Shown here one piece after another: positions 26,336-36,968 of a stretch of 64,000 bases of DNA; the stretch's first letter is position 1; the number at the start of each line of letters is the position of its first letter. The notes beneath the pieces are model-generated. The model had not been told where the DNA came from, did no database searches, and saw nothing but the letters and a program-made list of their open reading frames with translations. This DNA comes from Marchantia polymorpha subsp. ruderalis (Eukaryota; Streptophyta; Marchantiopsida; Marchantiales; Marchantiaceae): contig AP031356.1 in the NCBI GenBank assembly GCA_037833965.1, positions 17,568,501 through 17,632,500 on the forward strand, in the 5' to 3' direction. The position numbers and the translations under genes are program-made.

Positions 26336-26734
26336 GGAAGAGAGAGAAAACTTTTTGAAAAAAGTACAATCTCTTTGCACTCATACTCACTCACATTCAC
26401 TTGCCACCATTCTGCAATTCCGTTTTATTCCCTACTTTTATGCAATTCCGCTTTGTTCAGGCTAACATATCTGACAAATATTCATTTCTTGATATACTTG
26501 GTATTTTACCATTTGTGATGGATTTGACAATGTTACTTTTTTACATACTAATGATGTTCCCGTGTTTGAAGTTTATTTGGTTAGTATTTTGCACTATTCC
26601 TATAGAATTTTTCAGGAGAGAATCTCACAATATTTGAGCATTACCATGATTGAAATGAACAGCCAAGTAAAAAGTACTCATTGCGTGATTGAGATTGACT
26701 CAGATTACAAATTCGAGTTCTTCGCTCCTCACTC

Positions 26735-27060
26735 AAGTTCAAGTGCAAGAGTCCAATCAACTATGGAGCCCTCACTCGCCAAACATACACAATGTTTGTA
26801 ACTTTATATACTTCTTCGAGAAATAATCCTCTGCAGGTCTTTCTCCACTCGCACCAGTGAAATCACAGGAGTCAAATCAGAGATGGAGAGCTCACTAGCC
26901 AATCACACACCATGTTTGTGAACTTATAGGCTTCTTTGAAAAACAATTGTCGGCTTTGAAGTCGTCTGCAGGTTATTCTTCTTCGATACTCGCAACAATG
27001 CAATCACAGGAAGATCAGAGATGGAGTGATTCTTTGCTTCACAATGCCTGTGACTTGTTA
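26735..27060. repeat. Diverged tandem repeat, about 120-138 bp unit, 2.5 copies
   Basis: The block AATCA.CTATGGAG recurs as TCAACTATGGAG (26757), TCAGAGATGGAG (26877) and TCAGAGATGGAG (27015). The first two copies continue with CTCACT.GCCAA.CA.ACA. and GTTTGT.AACTTATA. All are linked by a segment containing CTGCAGGT and an ACTCG end. Two copies each hold a short frame of the form MExSLAxHTxCL followed by a stop, most simply explained by DNA duplication. Confidence 0.6.
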
Positions 27061-27174
27061 CGGTTTTTCCAGTTAGAACTGTCAACTTCAAAGATGTCGA
27101 AGTGTACTTCTCCTTCGTGTTCGCCGACCACGCGAAACCAGGCGAAATCAAGAATGTAAAGATCAGAAAGAAAT

Positions 27175-27498
27175 ATGCGCGGACTCTCTCTCTACTCCTC
27201 CCACCTCCCCTGTCCCCTCTACAACGCTTTGAGTGACAAGTTGCATGATATGTGGTCACTATCTGTTGGAGTTGTAGTGGCGATGGTTTTAATGTTTGAG
27301 CAATTTCGCATCGCATTAGTTATTGCACTGATTCTGGTAAGTCTGCTCGTTTTTGTAATGATGTGGTTGCATGCATTTGTCAAAAATATTTTGTTAACTC
27401 CGGCAAAAGAAGGATTAATGGCCAAACCGGAAGGGAACCGCCTCATAACGAAGGTGATCTATCGAACCATCCTTGCCACAAAGCCCAGAGTTAACTGA
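27175..27498 (+). CDS. Possible small two-segment membrane protein, unknown family
   Basis: An ATG-started frame of 107 codons. Residues about 26-64 are almost entirely hydrophobic (LSVGVVVAMVLMFEQF, then ALVIALILVSLLVFVMMW), which would form one or two membrane spans. A basic C-terminal tail of about 35 residues follows. I do not recognise it. It lies downstream of the repeat array and about 840 nt after the TATA-like motif. It could equally be a chance frame in low-complexity T/G-rich DNA, so transcription evidence would decide. Confidence 0.25.
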   Translation: MRGLSLYSSHLPCPLYNALSDKLHDMWSLSVGVVVAMVLMFEQFRIALVIALILVSLLVFVMMWLHAFVKNILLTPAKEGLMAKPEGNRLITKVIYRTILATKPRVN

Positions 27499-27604
27499 AT
27501 GGTTTATGCTCGGAAGTGATTCTAAGAGCTCAAGTTCTTTAACAGCTACAAGCAAATGGAGTCATTATCACGGCCTTTTCGACAGCTTCAGAATGATCCA
27601 TGGT

Positions 27605-27618
27605 AAACCCTAAACCCT
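27605..27618. promoter_or_regulatory. Telomere-type motif (two AAACCCT units)
   Basis: AAACCCTAAACCCT equals two plant telomere units and contains a perfect telo-box (AAACCCTAA), known from promoters of plant translation genes. With no gene start beside it, it may be only an interstitial trace. Confidence 0.35.
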
Positions 27619-29922
27619 CTACTATGTAGAGCTCTATTGAAAATTAGCGCTGATTTATTGGCTATCATACTCCGTACCTAGATCAAGTGATTGCAATTCA
27701 TGAACACAAAGCACTGGTTATATTCTGAGTTCTAGGACTGCTGTCCTACACGTGCACCCGAATTTTCAATGTATGTTCTTCACTCCGATTCGTCCTCGTT
27801 GACTGTCCTTCCGTCCGGTTATTTTGCCAGATTCGGCTCTGCTAGAATTGAAGGTAAGAAATAAGGTCTTATTTATAACATCTCGTGTTCTGTAGTCTTT
27901 GTCTTTTCCTCTTTTTCGAGCACACTCATACACCGGTTCGTATGACAATCCAGCGACGTTCCACTATCTTGACATATCCTTAATTCTATGCATAGTCCTG
28001 TGATTTATGGAATTCAATGGTTTGATACTTTTCACTTTGTTTGCACGCCAGGTGCTCACAAGTCTTGGAAATAATGCTTGGGTTTGTTCCGATGGGAAGA
28101 AATGGCAAGAATCGTACAAAGGTGATTCGGTGCGAATTTGCATGAGTGAGCATCCTCTTCCGGGTGATAACAAAAACTAGCTGGAGCGTTTTAGTGTTAT
28201 ATCATCTATTATTTGAACGCATCACCTCGAAGGCCTTGCAAAGCATCTCATTCTTTTGTGAAGGCCATAAATTATGGCATATAAACAACAATAATCGCTG
28301 TCTAGAGATGGTGTAAAATACCTGTCATGATTGTAACACATCCTGTTACTCTTTGCTAGTATAGAGAGAGCTGAGGATCAAATGCTGGTCGGGTGGTATG
28401 TATGTCTAGCATAGTGCAGAATATGTGCTAGTATAATCACCATTGCAATCCGACATTGGACTTGAAAGGAACTTTGAAAAGTATCTCATCTGATTGCCTA
28501 TGAGCTAGACCTGTTCAATGCAATCATGTTCAATGTCATTGTTGGCGCAATTTGTGTTCAGATTTGTCAATCATCGGGTTTTAAAATGGAGATGTGATGT
28601 ATGTGAAATACATATGCTTAAATGCATTCAATACAGTTCCGCATTGTATTTGCCTGACATGATAATGAACAAAACCATGGCGATGCTTGTGGCCAAGGGA
28701 GTGTCTGAGATGTACCATGAATTTTAGCAAATCAGGAGCTGTCGTTTGATAGATGGTCTCTGAAACAGGTATGACCTTTTTTCAACGTAAGCTTTGCACT
28801 TTACAGATATACTGAGGCGAATATTGATATCGTTTTGCTTGAAAATCTCTATGGATGAATAAGTAGGATTATTGGCTGGTGTTTATTTACCCTTCCAAAT
28901 CTGGAACGTGATGTTTTCTATTCCACAAACCTGAACCAGAAAAGCTACTCATTGTATATACTTAATACTGATGATGTCCAAGAAAAAATTAGGTCTAAAG
29001 TGTAAACTCTGCAATTGGAATCAAACAAGCCATCACAACAGCCAGATGAAAAGGCGAAGATCTGATAGAATAGAATGACACTCATTCACAAGAAAATTGA
29101 TATTTGCATCCGAAGGTACGACTATGAATGAATACGTTCGATAAAAGAAATCAAAACTTCCGAATTTAAGCTCCATAAATTACATAATTAGCAAAGTAAT
29201 AAGTTCCAAAAATTGTACAATTATGGCATCAGGACGTTTCTAGTCAAATGCGGGCATCAGCATGTAAGCCAATGTAAATCCTAACAAATTCTGTGTCATT
29301 CACAGGACTTTCATAATCTTTACTAGAGGTAGTTTTTATAAGCATCTCTAACGAAGAGTGTGAGATCAACAGCTTTCCAAATATTTTTTTCAATTTTAGT
29401 ATTGTACATTACAATCACCAAGGTAAGCTATGGAAAAATAAATCTGCTTATGTTCCAGTGTCCACCCAATGTTTTAAATATCTTTCCTATTTTAAATTGT
29501 GGAAACGAGCGGATGTTATGTTTGAAAGAATTATCAGAGACAAATAAAAGTTACTGAATCTCTACTTATTTATGCAGATAATTAAAAAAACCTCCAAAAT
29601 TATATAGTCTGTGAATAGTTTGGTCAATACTTGGTCAAGTAAACAACAGAGCTTGCTAGAGGAAATCACGGACAGAGGTGAAAGGTATATAATCAACTCT
29701 TGTTTTCACCTGCAGACATATTATTAACAAAAAAAGAACTTGAAGAATTTAATACAGTCTGAGAATCTACAGACAGCTCATTTTGTAACCCATCTAATTT
29801 GCTAGTACATGATAATTCAGTCGACCAAAAAAACAAGTCCAAATCACGGAGAACTTACTTGGAGAAACGTCTTAGAATCTTCAAAAACGACAAATGATTC
29901 TGATACTCAATTACAACAACAG

Positions 29923-29954
29923 GAAATAAGATAAACATATGTTTATCTTATTTC
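29923..29954. repeat. Perfect 32-bp palindrome without spacer
   Basis: GAAATAAGATAAACAT is followed immediately by its exact reverse complement, so 16 bp pair on each side with no loop. The flanks show no further symmetry. It is not part of any gene seen here. Confidence 0.9.
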
Positions 29955-30619
29955 ACCCGAACTTTGGAAATCTACAGAAAGCTACATATTTTGCCAAATT
30001 TATTGCATCATAGTGACGTATGTTAACATATCCTCTTTTGTGGATGTGATATAGCCAGTCCCTCGGTTTTGAATGTCTTCTCAGGTAGTCACATTTCATT
30101 TCCAATGTGCTCGCAAATCATTTCTTTTCTTTCATCAAATCACTTGGGTCTTGCGTCAGTCTGAAAGAACTGTAAAGTATTCTTAATAACAACAAAAACT
30201 AATTTTGAATTGTGCATCTGTGTTCTCTACATGTAATTGTCAACGATCATCACTTTTGGGTACTTACGTTCTGCTGCTATATAATCTAGTAATAAAGTCA
30301 TGTTACAAGGCTTGAGATTGCCACTCCTCCATTTCAGTGTTCATAAAGAGATAATAATAGTCTTCACAGCTAGACGGTATCTGAATTAGTCTGCTCTCGA
30401 GAAAATTAAAGTATACTTTAGTAGGTGTATAAGAATCTATAACTCACTTTTCAGAGTTTCTCTGCGGCCATGGGAGCTCGCTCCAGTCTTCAAGATAGAA
30501 CGCACACTCTGAATCTACAGGCTGACTTGGGGAGAGAAGATACAGTTTACAAAAGTCAAACAGTATCTTCTTCAGGCGGAAGGATAGATGAATCATGAAA
30601 GTGTTTCATTCGTAGTGTT

Positions 30620-31503
30620 TCAACAGTGGTGTACCAGTGCTTTGAAATCCTTTGATGGCTTGCTTGAGCTGAAGAACACCATGAAAGGAGACCCTGAGGC
30701 CGAATCTTCAGTGCTGGTGTGAGAAGCAGTGCCTCCCACAGCTGTCACGAAGGCCCCGAATGGTGATGATGAATGCATCCAACAGCTGAGAGTGAACCGC
30801 ACTCTTTACTATATGCTCAGCTGAGAGCGGGACCCATATGGCACGGTAGGCTCGATACTTCATTCTCAACATATCATACGAGTGGTGGTACACTGGTGCC
30901 ATATCGAGTATTGAAATATCACCCTCAGACGCGAATTGGTTGCAGTCAAGACAGTCAAGATCGAAAATCTTTATATAACCATTAGAGTATTCATTGAGAT
31001 ACCGATGCTGATTTCTCAACTGCAATTTGCTCGCTCGCTGGTGGTATCCTAACATCGGCCTCTCGTTGTCCGAACAGCACACTGACATTTTGATCCAAGT
31101 TTCGCTTCTTCCCGAGTGAAGAGCATGAAGCTTTTGCTTCATATTCGGCCACAGCTATAACTTCTTCATGTAGAACGTAGGTCCCACACGCTCCTGAGCG
31201 AGTCCAATGTGTAGACTGTAGAGGAAATCGACCAACATTTCACCTCGTGCAGTGCAGATTAGCTAGCGCTCGTGGATGACTTACTTGTGAAAGTGGGTAA
31301 ATCACATTGCTCTGAATAGTAAGGAGGTTTGCAGCTATTACTGAATGGGATCGCCGGGAATGTGTCCCTCGAATCCCTCTCGCACACGACAGCCCCTCCT
31401 TCTGCTCGGACTCGGTGGACATAAGAATGTACCTCCGGTAGCGGTTGTTCGTCACAGAGAGCACGATGACGGGTAACCGGATCTTCGACCGGGTGGATCT
31501 CAA
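30620..31503 (-). CDS. Two exon-like open frames of an unknown protein, possibly a truncated gene
   Basis: On the minus strand a frame starting with ATG at 31503 reads MRSTRSKIRLPVIVLSVTNN and continues to a good splice donor (GTAAGT at 31284-31279), about 73 codons. It is GC-rich, with coding-like codon choice against an AT-rich background. Further on, a second ATG frame (31142 to 30708, 144 codons) contains SVCCSDNERPMLGYHQRASK and YDMLRMKYRAYRAIWVPLSA, and an overlapping third frame follows to 30620. I cannot name a family, and the joining of the exons is uncertain. Immediately beyond 31503 the DNA turns abruptly AT-rich, which suggests the 5' part or promoter was lost or displaced by an insertion. 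Gene versus relic is open. Confidence 0.35.
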
Positions 31504-31509
31504 AAGGTC

Positions 31510-32815
31510 GTTCCGTGATTTACTATTGCGTTTCTATTTGACTCTATTCTTACAACTTAATGTAATTTATTTTGTTCATATTATTTTTTGTTGTTTTGAT
31601 TTATTTTTTTATATAGAGAATTATGTCATTGATATATCCAAGGATTTGTACATTTTTTTCTTAAATAAAGATAAAAAATAATCAAATCTAATATATATTT
31701 AATCAATTATATTTTTCTAATTATTATAACCAATCAAAATTAATGTGTGTTTCAAATTTTGATTACTTTAAGAATTTGAGTAGAATTTTTATCCATAAAT
31801 TTTAAAATTATTCTAAAGTACTTTGTCAAGTATAGAGTTGATATACAAATTTATTTTTAACCAGCTAAATTTCAATGTGACTACATAGTTATAATATATT
31901 ATTTAATTAATTTTACAACAAAAAAACTATGTAAATGTTATCTTCAAACAAAATGTTGGATTTAAACAATGAGAAGTTTAACAAAGGAGCAAATAAAGAT
32001 AGCTAATATTTAATCATTATTGCTTTTCAAGCTTAAAAAATCTTGTTATAGTGTATTAAAGTATACATTAAAAAAAGTCTTAGCAAAGCCAGAAGGATTT
32101 TATGAAACAAATGTTGCAAATAACAGAAAAATATGAGAAGTAGTTTTTCAAGTATGATTGTGCTTTATGATGCCAATAATGTGTTCTTTTTACTTTATAT
32201 CAAAAAATAGGAGATAAAGGGATAATTCATTCTAATATTTGATTTCATGTGTTATAACATATAAGCTTTAGTTTTTATTCAATATCAAACATTTCAAATA
32301 TAATTTAAAATAATATTATTGTCAAATTTAAATGATTGTATAAGTTGAATTTAGATGTTTGATAATCTTATAGCTATATTGATAATTTTTAAATAGACCT
32401 CTGACGTGATAATAGCTTTGTCAGAGTCATATGATCATTATAGAAGTTATTGATATTGTATTTTAAATCATGGTTAAAAAAAATATTCACAAAAACGTTT
32501 TTGTACAAGAGTACAACATTATTTTTGGATGAAACTATTATTCACAACTTACAATAAAAATATAAATTACGAGCATTTAAGGCAAAATAATTTAAGTATT
32601 TTGTAATATGATGTGATTATTGAAATACTAGGTCTTAATTTAAAAATTTTCTGAAAAACATAAGCTGGTAATCAAGAATGTTTTTAATATACATATAATT
32701 TCATAAAGTGACAAATGAATCCTTTTTTATTTGACTTAAAAAGTATTCTACTAAGTGCATTATGGAATTTTTTTTGAACAGATTGTTTCAACAATCATGT
32801 ATGGATTGATTAACA
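31510..32815. other. AT-rich block between an orphan gene fragment and the GC-rich element
   Basis: Very AT-rich DNA with no coding frames. The transitions on both sides are abrupt. I see no repeat structure inside it. Confidence 0.5.
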
Positions 32816-32920
32816 TCATATTTGTAATAACCCACTAAAGGCTAAAACTGCAATATAGTGGTAGAAAGGTCGAACCCACAGGGACAGAGGAACACACAGG
32901 GTACAAAGTGTCACGTTTTA

Positions 32921-33420
32921 ACAGACTATTGAGGAGTTTGAATTCTCAGGCAACTGTCACTCCCAGAAATACTGCAAGTGTCCACTCGGAGCGCACTCGG
33001 AGGTCGCACAGTGCAGCGTAACACACACACACACACACACCTGAAACTACAGAAACACAACCCAGAGATCCGTTAGGACCTCTACTCAAGATTTCAGGGG
33101 GGAAGTCTCTCGCGAGCACACTCGGCAAAGCTGCGGGCAGTGACTTCCAACTCCGGCTTTTACAACACTTCCACTAGCTTGCTGCTAGTGTAGGAAACCC
33201 GGTTTGGACTGCCTACTTCGGATCGAAGTCACTCATACGCGGTGAACAACACTCTCAACTCACAAAACGCGCAGAGAACACAGGTCCGCACTGAAGGACT
33301 CACTGAGAAACATTCCAGTAACACAACAACAGTCTATTGAAGAGTTTGAATTCTTAGGCACTTGTCATTCCCAGAAATACTACAGGGGTTACCCTCAAGG
33401 CACATGCTGCAGCGTAACCT
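32921..33420. repeat. Pair of diverged direct repeats of about 95 bp
   Basis: Copy one (from 32921) and copy two (from 33331) share GAGTTTGAATTCT, AGGCA.CTGTCA, CCCAGAAATACT and the end TGCAGCGTAAC. They are about 410 bp apart, downstream of the stop codon of the large minus-strand ORF. Confidence 0.65.
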
Positions 33421-33830
33421 GAATTTACAACCAAGGCTTACACGAAGTAGCAAAACTTCACTTTGGCATTCAGGGGAAAAATCCCAAGGAGTACAATCAG
33501 AAAGAAACACTCGAAGGTGTAGGGGCGAAACTGTTCAAGTATCTAACTAGTCACTGGCTCTGAGCATCGGCAGTCACCCGCAGGTGCAGATCCGAACTAC
33601 TCAAGTCTCTAACCAATGTACTAGCTCTGAACATTCGGCCGAAGGCCTTCAGCTACAAAATGCGGAACGCTAAGTTGTAACTCCTCGTGCGTGGTGACAG
33701 AACTCAAGGACACAAACACGCAAAGGAAATGGGTTCCTGATCTGCACTTCTGATGGGAAAGAACCCCAGGCAAAACGCCTGGAACTATTTTATACCTTCT
33801 AAGTCCTAACTAACACTACACTGCACTACG

Positions 33831-36800
33831 CTACACGCCTGCACGGAACCACGCTACACTACACTCCGCGGAACCTGTACTACGTCTCCTGCGCGGCCGA
33901 CTGCCGCGCACTAACTCTCTACCCTGCCAATCTTCCGCTCGACTGCGCAGTCCCAACCTCTGCAACGCCGCGGACACCTCCCCTTCGAGGGCGGACATGG
34001 TATCCTGTGCCTTCGACAGAAAGGCATCGAGCTTCTTCGCTACCTTCCGCCGACTCCTACTGTCGCCTGACAACAACCCGGCTGCGCGCAATTCAAACTC
34101 ACGCAGTGTGAGTTTCTCCTGCGCCTTCACTTCCCAGTGGGCGTAGCCCTTGAGACAGTGGGCGACTCGCCTCGCCGTCTCCACCTTCGTGCGATCCGCC
34201 TCCTTCCTGCGATCCTCTTCAAGTATCACTAATTGCGATTCGGCTTCAGCACGTTGCGCTCTCAAGTCGCCACACTCTGACTGTAACCTGCGGATTAACT
34301 CTTCATCCGCCTGCCGTGCGAGCTGACATTGTTCCAACAACCGCGTCTGTCGCACGAGCTCCTCTGACAAAATCCGATTCTGGGCCTGCTCAGAGTTGAG
34401 TGCTTCCTTGACCTTCACCTGCTCCTTGGTGAGCTCGCCCAGTTTCTCATCCTTCATCTTCTCAGAGTGCTTGTAGAATTTCTGATTAAGCTTGTACTGA
34501 CCCCACAAGCACGCATGCTTCTCCTTCAAGTCCTTCAACTCCTGGTCCACTCTAGCTAATAGCTTGCTGGTGTGGACTTTAGTGCGAGTCCGCCTGCGCA
34601 CTAACTCGATGTAAGATCCCGGCTGGAGTGGGTCGGCGTATTTATCGACCTTGCGATCCAAGTACCGCAGCAACGGAATCACCTGCTCAGAGAGCGCCGC
34701 CGCCGGCGCTCCAACAATTTCCTCCTCCTCCTCCTCGGTGTCTTCTGCTCCTGACATTTCTTCCGTGGAGCCTCCGTCGTCATCATCCGAGTGGAGAATT
34801 TCAGTCGCCATTGATTGCGTCGGCGACTGCCCCGAGTGGGGCTGCATGTCCTCGACGTGTGCTGCCTGCGAAGGCACGGCTGCAGCCTCGCTGCTCGTCG
34901 CCAAAATGTCTAAGGCGGAAGGCGAATGTACCCGCGCGGCATCCCCGTCGCTCGCTTGGTGATTGTCTACCGCATCCTCTCTGCCTCCGTCGTCCGCCGC
35001 CGAAGGCGATTGAGCGGAGGGTGGCTGCGCGGGGTTGGATTGCGCATCGCGCATCGAGATTTCATCCCGCGGACAGTCACTCCGCTCCTCCGTCTGCTGC
35101 TCCCTTGGTCGGTCCGTGGGGGCTGTGCCCGGCCCGTGCGCAGGCGCATTTGCCGGCGCCTTGTCCGCCGCAGGCGTAGCGCCGCGGACATCTATCGCCG
35201 AAGGCGACATGGCCGGGGGCCGCACGCCCGATGTTCCTTGGCCTATAGGCCCTACCGCCGAAGGCGCATCTATCGGCGGACTTCCCGCCGATGGTGCGGC
35301 CTCCGCACGCTCTCTGCTCGTATCTCCTCTGCTCGAAGGCCCTGGCGCCGAAGGCGCAAATTGCGGCGCGTGGTGCGCCGGAGGGTCTGGCCCCGAGGGC
35401 CGGTGTCTCGTAGGCGGTTCTTCCGCCGGCTCCTTCCCCTTCCTACGTTGGAACGGGGGTGATTCTTGCCTGTGCACAGGCGGCACGTGTGGAGGTGTCC
35501 TGTGCACAGGCGACCTGTGCACAGGTGAGCGCCTGTGCACAGGCGGACTGCTCCTTCCCACGCGTAAGCGTAGATCCACGTCCACTTGTGTTCGCCGGTC
35601 CGCGGAGGCTCGTCCGTCCGCGGAGGTTCGTCTGTGCGCAAACGGAACATCTGTCCGCATCGCACGTGGTAACTCCGGAGGCCCTTGGCCCGTAGGCGGC
35701 CTTTCTCCCGTCGAGGTTGCAGCGTGGCCCGTCGCTCGTGCGGTCGTCCGCGCTTCCTCCTGCCTCTCTGGCGACGCACTTCCTAACTCCGTCGCAATTG
35801 TCGCCGTGTCCGCACTGTCAGCTGGTAACACCAGTCTGCGTGCCTTCTGCTTCGGCCGGCTGTATGGCTCGCACAGCGGCCGCGGTCGAATGGGAGCAGA
35901 GGGTTCTTGATGCTGCTCCTCTTCAGACTCTTCCCTCCATCGCCGCTTCCGCGGCACTCGCGCTGCAGGGGTGTGTCTCCCTTCGTCCCTCCGTCTTGAT
36001 GGGGTAGAAGTCGGTGACTCCTCTGCATCAGTATCGACCTCGTTCTCCCGCACATACTTCCCGGGATGGTCGATGGACAATGGCGGAAAATGTTCAAGCT
36101 CCGCCGCTGTCAAACAATTCCGCTGTCGATAAAAATTGATGAGGAAAGGAGAAAGATGGTTTAGAGTTCCCCCCTTCTCCTCAAACGCGTGCTGTCGCAT
36201 CACCCTGTGCAGGATGCTCGCCCAGTGAATTGGAGTTCCCTCGATGACGCACTCCACAAAAGAGACCTGCCACAATGTGATGTAGCAGGCGCGGTGCGGC
36301 TGCAGTAATTGCATCAGCGCCGCGGACAAAGTCCGGCGAAATCGATCCTTGTAATCACGGGTCCTGTACCCATTCTTGGTAGACCTCCCGGTCTTGAACA
36401 GCTCCACAAATTGCGCCTCTTCTTGCTTGGTCACCTTGATGCTCTCACTGTCGAAAAGGAGATGCCCTGGCATGCCAGCACATCTTCCCAACGCCTGCGC
36501 CCAATCTTGGACTGTCCACCGGTCAACATGCGGACGCAATCCGCGCGAGGGTGGTCCCTGTGGCTCTAGCCACTCGCGCACCATATTCGCACAGATGTAA
36601 TTCCATCCCCATAACAAGAAATCGAGCTTTCTTGCTATTAAGCGCTCCTCAAAAGCGCGCAGCCCGTTCTGCGGCAGGCGAAGTGGCACCATCCGCAATC
36701 TGCTCGGTCTCGTCATTGCGTTCCTGGGGTTCGCTCGCCCGCTCATTCTACTTCCGCACTGCCCGGGTTTCTTTCTCTCTCGGCAAACTCTAATCGCCCT

Positions 36801-36968
36801 CAATTCCAAATCACGCGCACTCACTTCTCCCTCAATCAACAAGAAATCTCCTGTGCGACGACGTCGAGAATGTTCCGCAGCCAGCAGATGGATGCGCGCA
36901 GCGCGCACAAGAGATTGGAATCGCGAATTCAAGAATGGGACGTTCTCCGCCGCCCGGTCGAAGGTCAT
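33831..36968 (-). CDS. 1,045-codon ORF of a repetitive element: basic head, Pro/Arg middle, coiled-coil tail
   Basis: One uninterrupted frame from an ATG at 36968 to a stop at 33831. Residues 1-100 are basic. Residues 105-300 look like a folded, mostly helical domain (DFLLWGWNYICANMVREWL, YITLWQVSFVECVIEGTPIH, then LNHLSPFLINFY). Residues 320-720 are low-complexity Pro/Ser/Arg/Ala sequence, including VHRR and SPVHR repeats at 476-500 that come from a DNA palindrome. Residues 726-752 are acidic. Residues 802-1000 are a long charged coiled coil with VAHCLKGYAHWEVKAQEKLT and LREFELRAAGLL near 934-966. No nuclease, protease or polymerase motif is visible. A structural, gag-like or adapter role is possible but unproven. 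An internal start near residue 75 or 92 would remove the basic head. The open frame over 3 kb of GC-rich DNA is strong evidence of past selection, though high GC also lengthens chance frames. Confidence 0.6.
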   Translation of the reverse strand: MTFDRAAENVPFLNSRFQSLVRAARIHLLAAEHSRRRRTGDFLLIEGEVSARDLELRAIRVCRERKKPGQCGSRMSGRANPRNAMTRPSRLRMVPLRLPQNGLRAFEERLIARKLDFLLWGWNYICANMVREWLEPQGPPSRGLRPHVDRWTVQDWAQALGRCAGMPGHLLFDSESIKVTKQEEAQFVELFKTGRSTKNGYRTRDYKDRFRRTLSAALMQLLQPHRACYITLWQVSFVECVIEGTPIHWASILHRVMRQHAFEEKGGTLNHLSPFLINFYRQRNCLTAAELEHFPPLSIDHPGKYVRENEVDTDAEESPTSTPSRRRDEGRHTPAARVPRKRRWREESEEEQHQEPSAPIRPRPLCEPYSRPKQKARRLVLPADSADTATIATELGSASPERQEEARTTARATGHAATSTGERPPTGQGPPELPRAMRTDVPFAHRRTSADGRASADRRTQVDVDLRLRVGRSSPPVHRRSPVHRSPVHRTPPHVPPVHRQESPPFQRRKGKEPAEEPPTRHRPSGPDPPAHHAPQFAPSAPGPSSRGDTSRERAEAAPSAGSPPIDAPSAVGPIGQGTSGVRPPAMSPSAIDVRGATPAADKAPANAPAHGPGTAPTDRPREQQTEERSDCPRDEISMRDAQSNPAQPPSAQSPSAADDGGREDAVDNHQASDGDAARVHSPSALDILATSSEAAAVPSQAAHVEDMQPHSGQSPTQSMATEILHSDDDDGGSTEEMSGAEDTEEEEEEIVGAPAAALSEQVIPLLRYLDRKVDKYADPLQPGSYIELVRRRTRTKVHTSKLLARVDQELKDLKEKHACLWGQYKLNQKFYKHSEKMKDEKLGELTKEQVKVKEALNSEQAQNRILSEELVRQTRLLEQCQLARQADEELIRRLQSECGDLRAQRAEAESQLVILEEDRRKEADRTKVETARRVAHCLKGYAHWEVKAQEKLTLREFELRAAGLLSGDSRSRRKVAKKLDAFLSKAQDTMSALEGEVSAALQRLGLRSRAEDWQGRELVRGSRPRRRRSTGSAECSVAWFRAGV

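Larger units (their letters stand above)
27499..30600. other. Gene-free stretch
   Basis: Only short frames without motifs. A telomere-type motif lies at 27605 and a perfect palindrome at 29923; both are listed separately. Confidence 0.5.

Noticed and set aside
34628-36007. Plus-strand open frames of about 80-290 codons opposite the 1,045-codon ORF
   Set aside because: GC-rich repeats keep several frames open at once; the residue composition is low-complexity and no domain is visible. The minus-strand frame is far longer and has a structured head and a coiled coil.
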